A DNA stretch of 64,000 bases from Artemia franciscana (GCF_032884065.1 NC_088880.1:36138827-36202826), one strand, 5' to 3'. Counted from the first letter of the stretch, positions 22,316 to 34,185 are shown. Notes: generated from the letters alone by a model not told the origin. Program-made: numbers and translations.

Positions 22316-24034
22316 GTGCCAAGACATCAATTTGGTTTCAAATATGATGTTTTCTAAAGAACATAGAGCTGGATTGCGCTCAAGACTCATCTTCAAATGC
22401 GAATCATGTCATGAGGAAGCCACAATTCACACAGAAAAACCCCTTGCTCCTAGAAGGCTTAAAAAAAAGACTCAACGAAAACCGTAGTCAAAAAACGGAA
22501 AAGGACTGATTTTGATTGTGTGAATACTATCAGAAAGAAACACAAAACAGAAACAGGAACAGTAAGTGTCAACAAAGAGGTAGTGGTTGGTGCAATAAAT
22601 GGTGGAATGACTCACGCCCAGGTTCAAGAACTTTTCTCTACCATTGGAATAAATACCCCGTCTCAAAAAGTCTTTACGAAATTTGAGAAAGAAATTTGCG
22701 TAGAATTGGAAAAAGTTCTCTATGATTATCTTATCGAAAATGGGAAAACCGAGCGAAGGATGGCACTGGAAGCAGGTGAGAAAATTCACCCAAATGGAGC
22801 TGTAGAGACATGTGTTATAGTTGATGGAAGCTGGTGTACACGAAGTTATGGGAATAGATATCGTGCACTCTCAGGCTGTGGAGTGGTGATAGGTTTCTAT
22901 TCGAAGAAACTCTTAAATCTAGGAATTAGGAACAAATATTGCTGTACTTGCGTGAAATACAGGCATCAAGTTAATAGATCTGTTCCTGAACATACATGTT
23001 TTATGAACTGGCAGGGGCCCAGTACAGGTATGGAGTCAGATATATTAGTTGACGCATTCCGAATAGCAACATCCATGCACAATCTAAGATATACTCGATT
23101 TGTTGCCGACGGCGATTCGATTACCCGTTCTGAAATTATAGCAAGGGTACCATATGGCAGAAATGTACAAAAAATTGAGTATGCTAATCATGCGTGCAAA
23201 TGCTTGAAAAACAGACTATATAAGAAGCAGCATGAAAATGCCGAATGCAGAAGATTTCTTAGTGCCGCAATAATAAAGAAAATGTGTGATTTTGCCAGAA
23301 ATGCAATTGTATGTGCCACCACAGAGAAGAAAAGCGTGAAGGATCTCATCAGTGCGCTGAAGGCAATTCCTCTACATTTTTTCCGTGGCGATCATAGATT
23401 TTGTCCTACAAGCTGCTCGTTCTCCGGGAAAGTTCTACAGGTCAATCCTGAAGACACCCCTAGCAACATCTTTCTCAGCCATGTGTATTCAGCCTTTGAT
23501 ACGCTGACCAGAAGGGCTCGTCTACTGATAGGAAACCACACGAGCAACCTGGCAGAATATTTTATGAGCATAGTTGCAAGGCTTATAGGTGGCAAAAACA
23601 TCATGGTTAGCCAAAGTGCGCGATATACCACCCGTGTTAAAGCAGCAGGAATCCGATTTACGAAAGGTCACTCAGCTCGCCTTGAAATATTTCGAAGAAC
23701 TGTAGGATCTACACCAAGTAGGCAGTTGAAAAAACTTGCACAACAGCGGGCCATGACTACTGCTCGACGTAAAAAACTGTCTGCTAAAAAGCGCCTTTTC
23801 ACTAATGCTTCCACAAAACTCCCTTCAAAAGAAATCAGGGAGCCAACCGGAGCAGACAAAAACTACGGCTCGAACGCAACTGCTCCGGATCTTGATTGCA
23901 GTGCGCTCGAAATTGCAAAAACAGATTTTTTGACTCGTCTCCAATGTACTGCGACAGATATCCTCAGTATCGAAAAAGCCACTAGACTTCAGAGAAATTC
24001 TATCGATAATAGCTGGATAGAATACAGAAAAAAA
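22316..24034 (+). CDS. Mutator-type transposase domain (second exon, first part; one frameshift near its start)
   Basis: After the acceptor the frame encodes CQDINLVS, GLRSRLIFKCESC (a CxxC as in these proteins' N-terminal zinc site) and then breaks at an A8 tract (22461-22468). The next frame is open for 513 codons (GTG at 22520 is internal, not a start). Counted from there: VDGSW 101-105 with the first acidic residue, KYCCTC 139-144, DGDS 197-200 with further acidic residues, HRFCPTSC 292-299 as a zinc-type cluster, and SNLAEYF 342-348 with a candidate third acidic residue. This order matches the arthropod Mutator-like transposase domain. It should cut and join transposon ends in the nucleus. 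The frame ends at an A7 tract, where a one-base change leads into the nuclease part. Confidence 0.8.
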
Positions 24035-24656
24035 CAGAATTACAGCTTCCGTAGCTGGTGATGTTTGTAAAAGGCGGTTGAAGACTGTGGGCTCATTAGT
24101 TCGGCAGCTGCTGTATCCCAGAAACCGCCAAACAAAGGCAATGGAGCATGGTCAGATGTATGAGCCTGTAGCTATTGCAGCTTTTGCAAAGAAAATGGGT
24201 TGCATTGTGAACTCCGCTGGGCTTTTCATTCACAAGGAATATGGGTTTCTAGGGGCCAGTCCGGACGGGATAGCAATTTTTCCTTCGGGTGAGAAGGCTC
24301 TTTTGGAGGTGAAGTGCCCTTTGACAGCAAAAGGGCTTACATTGGAAGAGTGGATAGCGCTTAAAAAAAATACATGTCTAGAAAAGAAAGTTAATAGTGA
24401 AATAAAGCTGAAAAGAACACATGACTACTATTACCAAATTCAAATGCAATTGGAATGTTGTGACATTGATTTTGTATACTTTGTAATATTTTTAGGGGAA
24501 GAGGAATTATATTATGAAAAGATTGGTCGTGACCGTGAATTCTGGTCTAACAAAATGCTACCAAATCTAATAAAATTTTATTTTGAGGCACTGTTACCCG
24601 AAATTGTCGACGGAAGGTTGCCAAGAAGTATGGAGATACGAGAACCGTTTATATAA
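24035..24656 (+). CDS. YqaJ-family exonuclease domain (continuation of the transposase gene)
   Basis: The frame is open from the A7 tract (24028-24034) and reads RITASVAGDVCKRR before the 192-residue stretch counted from TTG at 24078. YqaJ nuclease motifs are all present: GQMYEP (Glu29), LGASPDG (Asp63), LEVKCP (Glu77, Lys79) and YYQIQMQL (Gln120, Gln122). This is the PD-(D/E)XK active site of the lambda-exonuclease-like superfamily, so the domain is predicted to be a metal-dependent 5'-3' DNA exonuclease. RITAS-type sequence usually precedes this domain within the same chain, so the original gene was probably one protein with the transposase. It stops at TAA/TAG-rich DNA, and AATAAA follows at 24790. 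Confidence 0.85.
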
Positions 24657-24787
24657 ATCCAACTGTGCTAGGTATGGGTAGTTATCATGTGTCATTACAG
24701 TCTTATCCGAATACAAATTCAGATATACAAATACTCAAGCAACAATCAAACTTTAGAATATTTTTTAATGAACCCGTATGGATAAGC

Positions 24788-25822
24788 TAAATAAAAAGAA
24801 CAAGTTTTTTTTAACTGAAAGTAAGGAGCGACATTAAAACTTAAACGAACAGAAATCACTTCGTATATGAAAGGGGCTGCTCCCTCCTCAACACCCCGCT
24901 CTTTACGCTGAAGTTTTTTACTGTTTTAAAAAGTAGAATTGAGAGAAAAAGAATAAAACTTTAGCGTAAAGAGCGGGGCGTTGAGGAGGGAGCAGCCCCT
25001 TTCACATACGAAGTAATTTATATTCGTTTTAAGTTTTAATGTTGCTCCTTGCTTTCAGTTAAAAACATGTCTTTTTTTCATTTAATATCTGAACGTTTTT
25101 GAACTAATGCATGTTTTGATTTTGGCTCTCCACAGATGAATAATTAAAACGAAATTTCATATTTATATTTCTCATAATTTTGATAGAATCACTTTGAGAA
25201 AAAAGGAGCAGGGGAGGAGGCTTAGTTGCCCTCCAATGTTTTGGTTACTTAAAAAGGCAACTAGAACTTTTAATATTTTACGAACGTTTTTGCTAGTAAA
25301 AGATCTACGTAACTTACGAGTTAGCTTACGTAACGAACTTTTGTATTCTGTTAGTGTATTAGCGTGGGAAGAGGCCTATGTGCCCTCCAATTTTTGAGAT
25401 CACTTAAAAAGGGTACTATTTTTTTATATATAATTCACTTGTATATAACTTCATTTCCGTTGGAATGAGCCCGCTTGCAACATTCTATGACAACTGGTTC
25501 GATATAATCACCCCTGGAAAAAAAAATCCATATTTTTGCTGATAGAAGCTTAACACTTCCACGGTAGGGTTCCCTGATAGGCTGATTCGGATGGGTGTAA
25601 TTTTGGTTTTATTACTTTTATTGGGTGTTTCCCTCTATTTTCTAAAATAAGGCAATTTTTCTTAGACTCGTAATTTTAGATAGGTATCTCATATATTCAA
25701 AGTCAGCATTAAAATGCGATTTTGTTCATGTAGCTATTGGTATCAAAAATCCGTTTTTTAGAGTTTTGGTTACTATTGAGCCGGGTCGCTCCTTAGTACA
25801 GTTCGTTACCACGAACTTTTTG
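24788..25822 (-). mobile_element. Element L, inverted copy with internal deletion
   Basis: On the minus strand it starts CAAAAAGTTCGTGG at 25822 (one hairpin arm altered) and runs through the 5' body. It jumps near 25340-25345 from the middle to the 'gttacgtaagc' region and ends with a full terminal foldback module (24799-25070). About 0.7 kb is missing relative to the full copies. Confidence 0.82.
24790..24795 (+). promoter_or_regulatory. Candidate polyadenylation signal AATAAA
   Basis: It lies 134 bp after the nuclease stop codon and falls in the extreme end of an inverted element L copy. The transposon would therefore supply the signal. Prediction from the hexamer only. Confidence 0.35.
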
Positions 25823-26380
25823 ATAAAATGAAATAAATTTGACTCTTCGCTGCGATCAATTATTTAAATTATATTTTTCTAAATAGGTCTGCATGAAGTA
25901 AAAACCCGAAAATATGTACTTTTATTTGTAATTTCCACAATTTTATACCGCGTCTCCTGGCAAATAATGATGACCAGACCACAGGCACACACGCAGGCGA
26001 GGGATTCACCCACCTTAGATTTGTATAATGCTTAATTTTCTCAGCGAAAAGTTTAATTTTCCTGTGTTTTCCTGGTATTTCTTTCGTAAGAGTTGAACCC
26101 CCATCCTCAAAAAAAAAATCTCGAATAATAATTTCTCTAATTTTCTCCTCGAATAATAGTTCTTTTCCAAATAAATATTCATATTTACTTGTCGAATTAC
26201 GAAGAATGAATATACATTAATCATAATTTTCAGTGAGAAACCCCTTGAGTTTAATGACGGCAGTGAAATCTGATAACCTTGAGTGTTTGTGTGATATACC
26301 GCGATAGAAAAAGAATTGAAAAGACAGTATAAATTCTGGAGAAGCGTCCAGCCTTAAATTTGGTGAAGTGGAATTAATGC
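25823..26380. other. Intergenic, nothing recognised
   Basis: AT-rich. The 69-residue minus frame at 26015-26224 has no recognisable features. Confidence 0.45.
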
Positions 26381-26389
26381 TGCTTAGGT

Positions 26390-28740
26390 CAAGATTGGAA
26401 GATATTTCTTGGGATAATTTTGAGATTGATTCTGATTTTGTATTTCATTTGATACTTTTCATAAGTCTATCAAAGATACTTTTCTTGATATTTGCTCTTT
26501 TTCACCTTCTAATCGTAAGTGTAAGAGTGCCTTTCCCCTAAATCCTAGGATGATTCCTGGTATCCATTAATGAAGTTGTAGAAAAAAGATTTCCGGAAGG
26601 ACTGTAAGTCTGCTATCTCCTCTCTGAAAGCTATACGCTTTCAGTGATTTAAAATTTTTAAAAATCTTTTTAATTATGTGTGTCGAAAGGCCAAGTCCCA
26701 GTATTATTATAAATGTGTTTCAGATTGTGGTAAAGATATTCGAAAAACTTGGCAGGCTATAAATTCTGTCTTTAGACCCTCTTTTCAGTCTCCATCAGTC
26801 CCTTCTTTTTTGGATCTCCATGGCTAAATTATCGAGGGCTAAATTATCGAGGGCAAACTGAAATTTCAAGATGCATTTACTTTTTATTTTGCGAATATTG
26901 GTAAAACGACCGCTTCTGCTGTTAGTTCTTCTCCGTCACGATCCAACTGCAGGTCTTATCTTGGCAACCGTGTTTTAAGTCAATTTTCTTGGAACCAGCG
27001 ACTGATATGGAAATTATTAAAATTCTATGGGATTGAAAAATTCCTCGTCGATGCTTTCTCGTCTTAACAATTTTCTTACTTCTAACTTTCAACGATTTTC
27101 AATTTTGTTTTCGAGAAAATCATTCAAGTGAGCATGCTTATTAGTTTTATTGAATTATCTTCGCTCTACCCTAGACCCCCTTTTGATTCTTGTTGTTTTG
27201 ATTTTTGATGCTCGTAAAGCATTTGTTTCTCTAGCCAACAGTGTTCTTTCTAAACTTTCTCCTTTTGGCGTAAAAAGTGCAATTCCTTGGTTCTAGTCTT
27301 TCATGTCTGGTAGAATAATTTCTATTGATCCGCTTTTTAGCTCACCATAAAGTGTAGACCAAGGGGTCCCTTAAGGGTCAACTTTAGGGCCAGAATTATT
27401 GTTAATTTATGTAAATGACCTAATTTCCGTTGATTTTTTTATATTTTTAACACTATATTTAGCCATTCTCTGGGGAAGGGAATATAGAATTTTTAATTTT
27501 GCATTATGTATTGTAAGTTCTAATTTACTGTTTCTTGTTATTTACTTATTGTCTCAATTAAATCTTATTTATTGTTGTATACGTCGTCTAACATTCTCCC
27601 CTACCCATAACCATAGTTTGTATTCCTTGGATTCTTTTGTTACTTCTGCCGATGATACTACCCTTACTACTTCTGGGAGAACAAAGAATGAGGTTCTTAC
27701 AAAGTTAGGAGGCTTGTTTGAGAGAGTTTTAATTTAATCTATTTCTCTGGCTCTAAATGTTTCTAAATCTTGATTTTTAGTTTTTTTCTCATATATTTCA
27801 GGCTTGTCCTCAACTATCTGAAATTCATATATCCAAAGGCTTCATTAGTAGAAAAAGGGATGGTCATGTCCATTTCCTAGGTATCCTCCTAGATGAAAAT
27901 TTATCTTGAAAACACCATACTGATTTGATTAAAATGAAGGTATGCAAACCTCGGTATTCTAAGAAAACTGAAACATATTTTTCCTTGACTAATTCTAAGA
28001 ATCTTGTTTCACAGCTGAATTGATTGTTTAATTAAAATTTATCTTAATCTTAATTAAATGTTTCTTTTTGTCCAGTCAGATGGATGTCTACTTTTTCTTC
28101 CTTTCTCAAACCACTTTTAAGCACATCATATAGTAAAGCTATAAATCTTATACAGGATGGAAATCGTTCGGCAACTAAATTGTTACTTGATATTAAAAAA
28201 CCTATGTTCTTCTCCTGTGCGTCTTCCGCTTTCCTTCAGTTCCTTGGTGATTTTCCCAGGTCCCTTAGATTTATGTCTTCTTCTGTATTTGATCGGTCAA
28301 ATTATCAGCTCCGTAGTTTTCTAAATATTCGGATTCCACGTACACCGACAGTAAGATTCGATCTTAATCCTTTCATTGTGTGTCATTTGATGTGGGAAAT
28401 CCTTCCCGATTCGCATCGAGAATGCCACTGGTTTGGCGCCATCAAAAGACTTTAAAAAAATTATTTTGTTTCCATATGATTATTTTTTCCTTGATGGAGG
28501 CATATATTCATCATAGTTTATTTAATAAACTCTCTTTTCTTATGTTTGTTTATATTTTTTCATTTTCAAGAAACAAATGCTTTGCATGTTAATGTTTAAG
28601 TTTAATAGTTCAATGTAAGGATTTTGTGTCATAATCCCCCTCCTACGGGCCATGAAGCCTTTGTGGGGAACTGTAGACTGTAGTGTTGTTATTGTATTGT
28701 TATATGGAAAATAAATTTATATATCTATCTACCTATCTAA
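26390..28740 (+). pseudogene. Decayed CR1/Jockey-like non-LTR retrotransposon (RT region to 3' tail)
   Basis: Several frames together show the order of a non-LTR polyprotein. A linker reads 'KTWQAINSVF' (about 26740). RT blocks include 'FDARKAF' (about 27205), 'VDQGVP' followed by 'GSTLGPELLLIYVNDL' (27355-27420), and 'TSADDTTL' (27640), the catalytic (Y/F)ADD motif with Tyr replaced. After RT come 'HFLGILLDENLS' (27870) and a region ending 'IRIPRT' and 'LPDSHRECHWFGAIKRL' (28330-28455), typical of the C-terminus. The 3' end is AT-rich with 'aaataaatttatatatctatctacctatct'. Many stops and frameshifts make it inactive. The endonuclease part is missing. Confidence 0.8.
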
Positions 28741-30090
28741 GCTGTATAAGTTTTGCAAACGATCAGTAAAACTTTGAGTGGACTTTCAGGAAGATTTGAG
28801 TAAAAAAAAATGTTTTGTTTACCAGTGGCTAGTAAATATTTATATATTTCTGTGATAATCCGGAAGTTACAACAGAAGATACACCTTAAAGATAAGTTTT
28901 GGATGCATCTGTTTTAACGTCGAACATTTCTTTTATTTGAAAAGATTTTTATTTGGTCTTTAGACGTGCTTTTTTAGGTATTTTTAACGTATTGTTTTTC
29001 AAAGGCAAGGCCTTCAGACCTGAAAACATTTGCTTTTTGTGATGGACTAGCAGAATTCATAATTTAAATATACGAAAGAAAAAAAAAATAAAAATGTTTG
29101 ACTCGTCGTCTACAGGTATAACCCTGCTGTTGAAGTGACTGTAGCTAATTCCTCGTCCTTGGATGGTTCATATTTTAATTATAGCTAGAATAAGATGAAA
29201 TCCAGTGTTTTACGTAAAACTGGGTATTTCCTAGTTTATATTATTAGGGATGATAAAGGGTTATTTTTGGAGAAAACCATGGTATTACCAGATTTGTTTC
29301 ATCCTCAAAGTTGTTTTTGGTAAAAAGACGCTCAGGGAACATTCAAGGGAAGAAAGAGGGATAGCAAATGTAACTCATGAGTAATATACAAGTTATATGA
29401 GAAACATGAATAAAAATAACAATCCTGAAATTTTAGGAACAGACCAAAGATACCCTCTCCTCTGAAAGTGTTTGTATCTTATTGCTAATAAAAAAAAAAC
29501 ATTCCACAAAAGAAGTTTTTCAAAGCAAAGAGCTTTATCAAATTAAAGATGGGTAGAAATGAAGTCATACAATATTTAACGCGTAAAACGATCATAAATC
29601 ACTGTCATTATAAATAAAACCCAAAATCAACAAAAAATTACAATAAATAATCAAGTTAAAATTAAAACTGCCAAGCACTAAGAGGTGTAGGACTAGCTCT
29701 TCCAGTGCCATCTAAAGACGAGGAGATAATTTGCATTTTACTGAAAATAGTTCTGATTTCGAAATGCTTATACATTTGTAATAACATTACAAAAAGTAAA
29801 ACAAAAACCCAAAATAACCAAGATTGCTGAAAAGAACAAACTAATTTGAAATGACATTTCAATATATATTGCTATTCATTCCTGAAAGCCTCAATAGTTT
29901 TAGATTTGTTAAAGTTACAAAAGAGGAAACATGTAAAATATATTTTGTTCTCACTAAATTATAAATCACGGTCTGGTATTTAGAAGACTTTACTTTATTT
30001 CTGCTCATCTTTGGATTTTTCAGCTCTTTACTTTTATTTGAAAAACCTCCTCTCAGTATTCGCTGAATTAATCCTTATAACACCCATATC
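28741..30090. other. Intergenic, nothing recognised except a short shared block
   Basis: Positions 28745-28850 resemble 15485-15625 ('agtggctagtaaatatt'). The rest is AT-rich without a supported gene; the 66-residue minus frame at 29662-29862 has no domain. Confidence 0.45.
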
Positions 30091-30094
30091 CTTA

Positions 30095-30860
30095 GAAGTA
30101 GTAGTAGTCGTAGTAGTTGTAGCAGTAGCAGCATTATAAATATGTTGCCTTTGGTGAGTGGGACATTCCCCAAATCATGCCCTGAAATTGACATTTAATA
30201 TTTATAGCCCTTCTCGAGGTGTTGTTGATAGCCCTTTTTGACAACCAACACGCACATAGTGTGTTTATATTTTGTTCATCATCTCCTCAACATTTCCTTA
30301 AATTTTCACCTTAAAACACTTAGTGTTAATGGTAACAGTAGAATTAGTAGTAGTAGCAACAGAAATAGAAGTTGTGGTAGTATGCCTATAGTGTCCAATC
30401 GATAAGTTCAACATTCCCCTCAACCAACTTAACCCGTCAATTTTGAGTTTGTTCTCCATTTCATTCCTAAAATATTTCTGATACGCCCTTTCAAAACCCT
30501 GCATGCATATAGTGTGTTTTATTTGTTTAATTTCCCCATCAATATTTCCTGAAGTATTCACCTTATTATCTTTAGCCTTAGTATTACTAGTAGTCACAGT
30601 AGTAGTGGTAGTAGTAGTGCTAGCAGTCGTTAGAAAATAGCATTATTAGTAGTAGTAGTATTCACATATTGTCTTTTGTTCAGTTGAGTGCCCCCTCATC
30701 TTGCCTGAAAGTTTCAAATTTGATACTTCGAGCCGTTTCAACGATATTGCTAACGCGCCCTTTAAATATGTCCATGCACATGGTGTGTTTTGATTTAGGT
30801 CAACCCTTCCCTCGACATTCATTGAAAGCTTCAACTTAATGCGCTTAGCCTTCTTGGCTA
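30095..30860 (-). repeat. R117 repeats with triplet arrays, inverted locus
   Basis: On the minus strand the landmarks of the ~117-bp unit recur (ttgaagctttcaatgaatgt near 30820 and tttgaaactttcaggcaag near 30702, 118 bp apart; further ones near 30547, 30410 and 30295). Three triplet patches are mixed in at 30095-30135, 30330-30375 and 30585-30662 (tag/gta on the plus strand). Minus open frames here (30298-30597, 30646-30834) are repeat translation. Confidence 0.72.
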
Positions 30861-31161
30861 CCCGGGATAAATCATTCCAGGGAAAAAATACAAAAAAAAA
30901 TTATAATTGCAATAAATAGGTAAATTACAAACCTAATAGCTCTTGCTCTAAGGGCTTTGGCGGGTTTTGTTAATCCTAGAGGCATGGTTATTAGACCTGT
31001 CAACTATTCTGAACAAAGTAGCTGTCGCAAAAATTTTGATCAGATTTCTTAAAGCTTGAAAAGGGAGCTATTTGCTCTTCAACTACTTCGAATCAACTTT
31101 TTGAAGTTTCTACGACAAATTCTTCCATAAGCAGTGGCTTGGTGAAAAGAAGAGAAAACAA
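30861..31161. other. Intergenic, nothing recognised
   Basis: AT-rich DNA. It includes a weakly element L-like stretch ('ggcatggttattagacctg..caactattctgaac' near 30980), but it is too diverged to call. Confidence 0.4.
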
Positions 31162-31318
31162 TAATACATTTAGCCCACTCTGCTGTTTAACTGAGCAGCG
31201 CTAAAGTGCTGGGCTAATACATTTAGCCCACTCTGCTGTTTAACTGAGCAGCGCTAAAGTGCTGGGCTAATACATTTAGCCCACTCTGCTGTTTAACTGA
31301 GCAGCGCTAAAGTGCTGG
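31162..31318 (+). repeat. Three perfect copies of a 53-bp unit
   Basis: Units start at 31162, 31215 and 31268 ('taatacatttagcccactc' through 'cagcgctaaagtgctgggc'). They are identical except that the last copy is one G short at its end. Each unit has dyad symmetry: TAGCCCA pairs with TGGGCTA across the unit boundary, and CTGCT pairs with AGCAG. A hairpin is therefore possible in every copy. Confidence 0.95.
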
Positions 31319-32085
31319 CTATGATTCAGCGACAGAATTTGTCTGCATGTTCTCTTCTATGTTGATGCTAAAGCTAACAATCATAAATCCAAAAACTACC
31401 TTAACCTTCAAGAGCTAAAATATGCTATGTGACTAATTTGCTTCCTGTTACGTTTGATGTGCTTTATTTTTGGATCTTAATCAACAGGCACGTTCAAAAT
31501 ATGGAGAATACCGAGTATATTTCATCTGGTTTACCTTCATATATTAAATTTTCAATCGACTTCCAACTTGTTTCTATTTTGTAGTGTGATCGTAATGGTA
31601 ACATTGGCGTTATTCACAAAACTGTTACGAGTGTGGAGGGTAGGGGCAAAAATTTTATTCTAAAATCAAGTAGTGACAAGTTTGTTTGTTTAGTTATTAC
31701 AATGAGAATTCCTGAAAATGCCTCCTTCAACGAAATACCCCCCTAACACATATTATTTAAAATCTCTTGGGAGAGGAGGGGGGAGAATTTTAATAGGGTT
31801 TATATGCACCCCTCCTCTTCCCTTCACACAATTGAATCGCCTCGATAGTAGTTTACAGCGTTCAGACTTTGAACTTTAGTTGACTTTACTTCGACTACAG
31901 TTAACTTCCAGAGTTTATCCTCCGTACAACTCTGGTCATTTTCTCCTTGAACTCTTTTGATTTTTTTTTTGTCTTTTTTTTGTTATTCTTCAACTGAGTA
32001 GAGTCAGTGTGTAAGAAAGGCTAGAGAGGTTACCCTCTCATGAAAACTTAAACACACGAGTCACGCTCGTCTAGTAATTTTTGAA
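31319..32085. other. Intergenic, nothing recognised
   Basis: AT-rich with a T-rich patch near 31960-31985. No gene or repeat is supported. Confidence 0.4.
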
Positions 32086-32866
32086 ATACGGTATGGAAAC
32101 AAGTATCCTAGATGAAATTGATAGCAAAATAAATGAACTTTTAGAGGTTTTGCGAGTTCAGGGTGCAAGAATAGGTTTGAATATTAATGTTAAGAAGACT
32201 AAATCCCCAAGACTAGGAATAAGTGAAGGTGAAGATAAGATGCTGGGTAACGAGAAGATCGATCATATGGACAGCTTCACTTACCTAGGACGTATTAGTA
32301 GTAATGACAATTGGTGTTCTGAAGATGTTAAAAGTAAAATGTAAAGTATTTTTTTTCAAAGTTGATAAAATTTGGAAGAAAGATAATTCTGCATGTCAAG
32401 ATTAGAATAAGGGAAGCTACTTTGATGATGGTGGTCAGATGTGGTTCTTAAGTGCGAACGCTCCGAAAATCGAAGAAGGATTTGTTAGATATTCTTGATA
32501 TTCTCCAGAAATCATTACTTAGGGATTGTTTTGGGTACCCGACTGACTGACCGTGTTTCAAACGCTGAGCTATACAAAAAACATTGGTCAATCCCACTTA
32601 CTAGGGCTAACACGAGAGAAAAGTTGAGATATTTAGGACATGTTCTGAAGATGGACGGCGACAGATAGCCCAAGATCGTCCACCTCGGCGAACCTCTAAG
32701 GCCAAGCGCACGTCACACCTGAATGGGATGATAGGGTGTCGTAAGGAAAGAGTCATGGAAAATGGTGTAAAGAGGGAGGTATTGAATAGATTGGGATGGA
32801 AGGGGAGCATGCGTAGCTGTGTTGACCTCAAGCAATTTGTTTCTGAACTGGTTTCTTAGTAATAGT
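32086..32866 (+). pseudogene. Non-LTR retrotransposon 3' fragment, plus strand
   Basis: The frame 32081-32344 reads 'LDEIDSKINELLEVLRVQGA', then 'INVKKTKSPRLGISEGE', 'DSFTYLGRISS' and 'SEDVKSKM', the region just after the RT catalytic core. Further frames carry 'LTDRVSN', 'KLRYLGHVL', and a 3' end 'gattgggatgga..gcatgcgtagctgtgttg'. It ends in 'agtaatagtagta'. The fragment is 5' truncated and frameshifted. It abuts, tail to tail, a minus-strand copy of the same family. Confidence 0.8.
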
Positions 32867-34185
32867 AGTACAATTCAGGATTATGCTACTACTAACAACT
32901 CACCGCAGCACCCGGCCACCTGAGGCCAACACAGCTAAGCACGCTCCTCCTACATCCCAATATATTAAAAGCCTCCCTCTTCACACCCTCCTAGGAAGTT
33001 CCCATTTCCTTTAAATCTTTCTTCATGACATTTTCTCACCCTAGACGAGGACAACCTGCTTTCCTTTTAGCCCTAAACGGTTGGCCAAAAAGGATAATAT
33101 TCGGCATTTTGTCATCCTTCATCCGCAGAACGTACCCCTAGCCATCTCGACCTTTCTTTCATTATAGTCCCAGAAAGCGGGATTGAGCTACATTTTTAGC
33201 ACACCCTACTGTTTGAAATACGGTCAGTCAGCCGGGTACCCAGAACAATCCGTAAGCAATTTCTCTAGAAAACATCTAGTAAATCTTCATCCCCTTTTCG
33301 GAGCGCCCATGCTTCAGAGCTATATTTGACCACTATCATCACTGTACCTTCCAATATTCTCATCTTAGTTTGCAGACTTATCTTCGTATTCTTCCAAACT
33401 TTTTTTAAATGTGAAAAAATACCCTGAGCCTTGGCTATTTTACTTTTAACATCTTCACTACTCCCATCGTCTTTACTATTAATACTAACAAGGTAAGTGA
33501 AGCTGCCCATCTGTTCAATCTTTTTGTAACCCAACGTCACCTTTTCAGCTTCACTTATTCCTAGCCCTTGTGACTTAGTCCTCTTAACATTAATTTCCAA
33601 AACTAATCTAGCATCTGAACTCGCAAAACCTCTAAAAGCTCATTCATTTTGCTCACACTTTCATCTAGGATACTTAAATCATCAGCAGAGTTCAATTCCA
33701 GGAGAGTTTTTCCTCCCCATTTGATTCCGTTGTCTCCCATTGCCTTTCCTATGCTCCTTCAGATGACGTCCATCAAAATGATCCATATGAAGGGGGATAA
33801 AACAAAACCATGTCCAACTCATGATCAAACAGTTCGTGGTGACGAACTGTAGTAAGGAGCGACCCGGCTCAATAGTAACCAAAACTCTAAATAATGGAAT
33901 TTTTATACCAATAGCTACATCAAAAGAATCGCATTTTAATGCTGATTTTAAATATATAAGTTTCATCAAGTTTAGTGTTACCCATCGAAAGTTACGAGCC
34001 TGAGAAAATTTGCCTCATTTTAGAAAATATTGGGAAACACCCCTTAAAAGTCATACAATCTTAACAAAAATCACACTATCTGATTCAGCGTATCAGAGAA
34101 CTCTATTGTATAAGTTTCAAGCTGTTATCTACAGAAATGTGGACTTTTGTATTTTTTGCCAGAAGGCAGATCACGGATGCGCAAG

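Noticed and set aside
22520-22522. GTG as the start codon of a 513-residue protein
   Set aside because: Conserved sequence continues upstream in the other frame to a splice acceptor; the apparent start is created by a frame break at an A tract.
23392-23859. Minus frames of 63-79 residues inside the transposase exon
   Set aside because: Antisense shadows of a strongly conserved plus-strand coding region.
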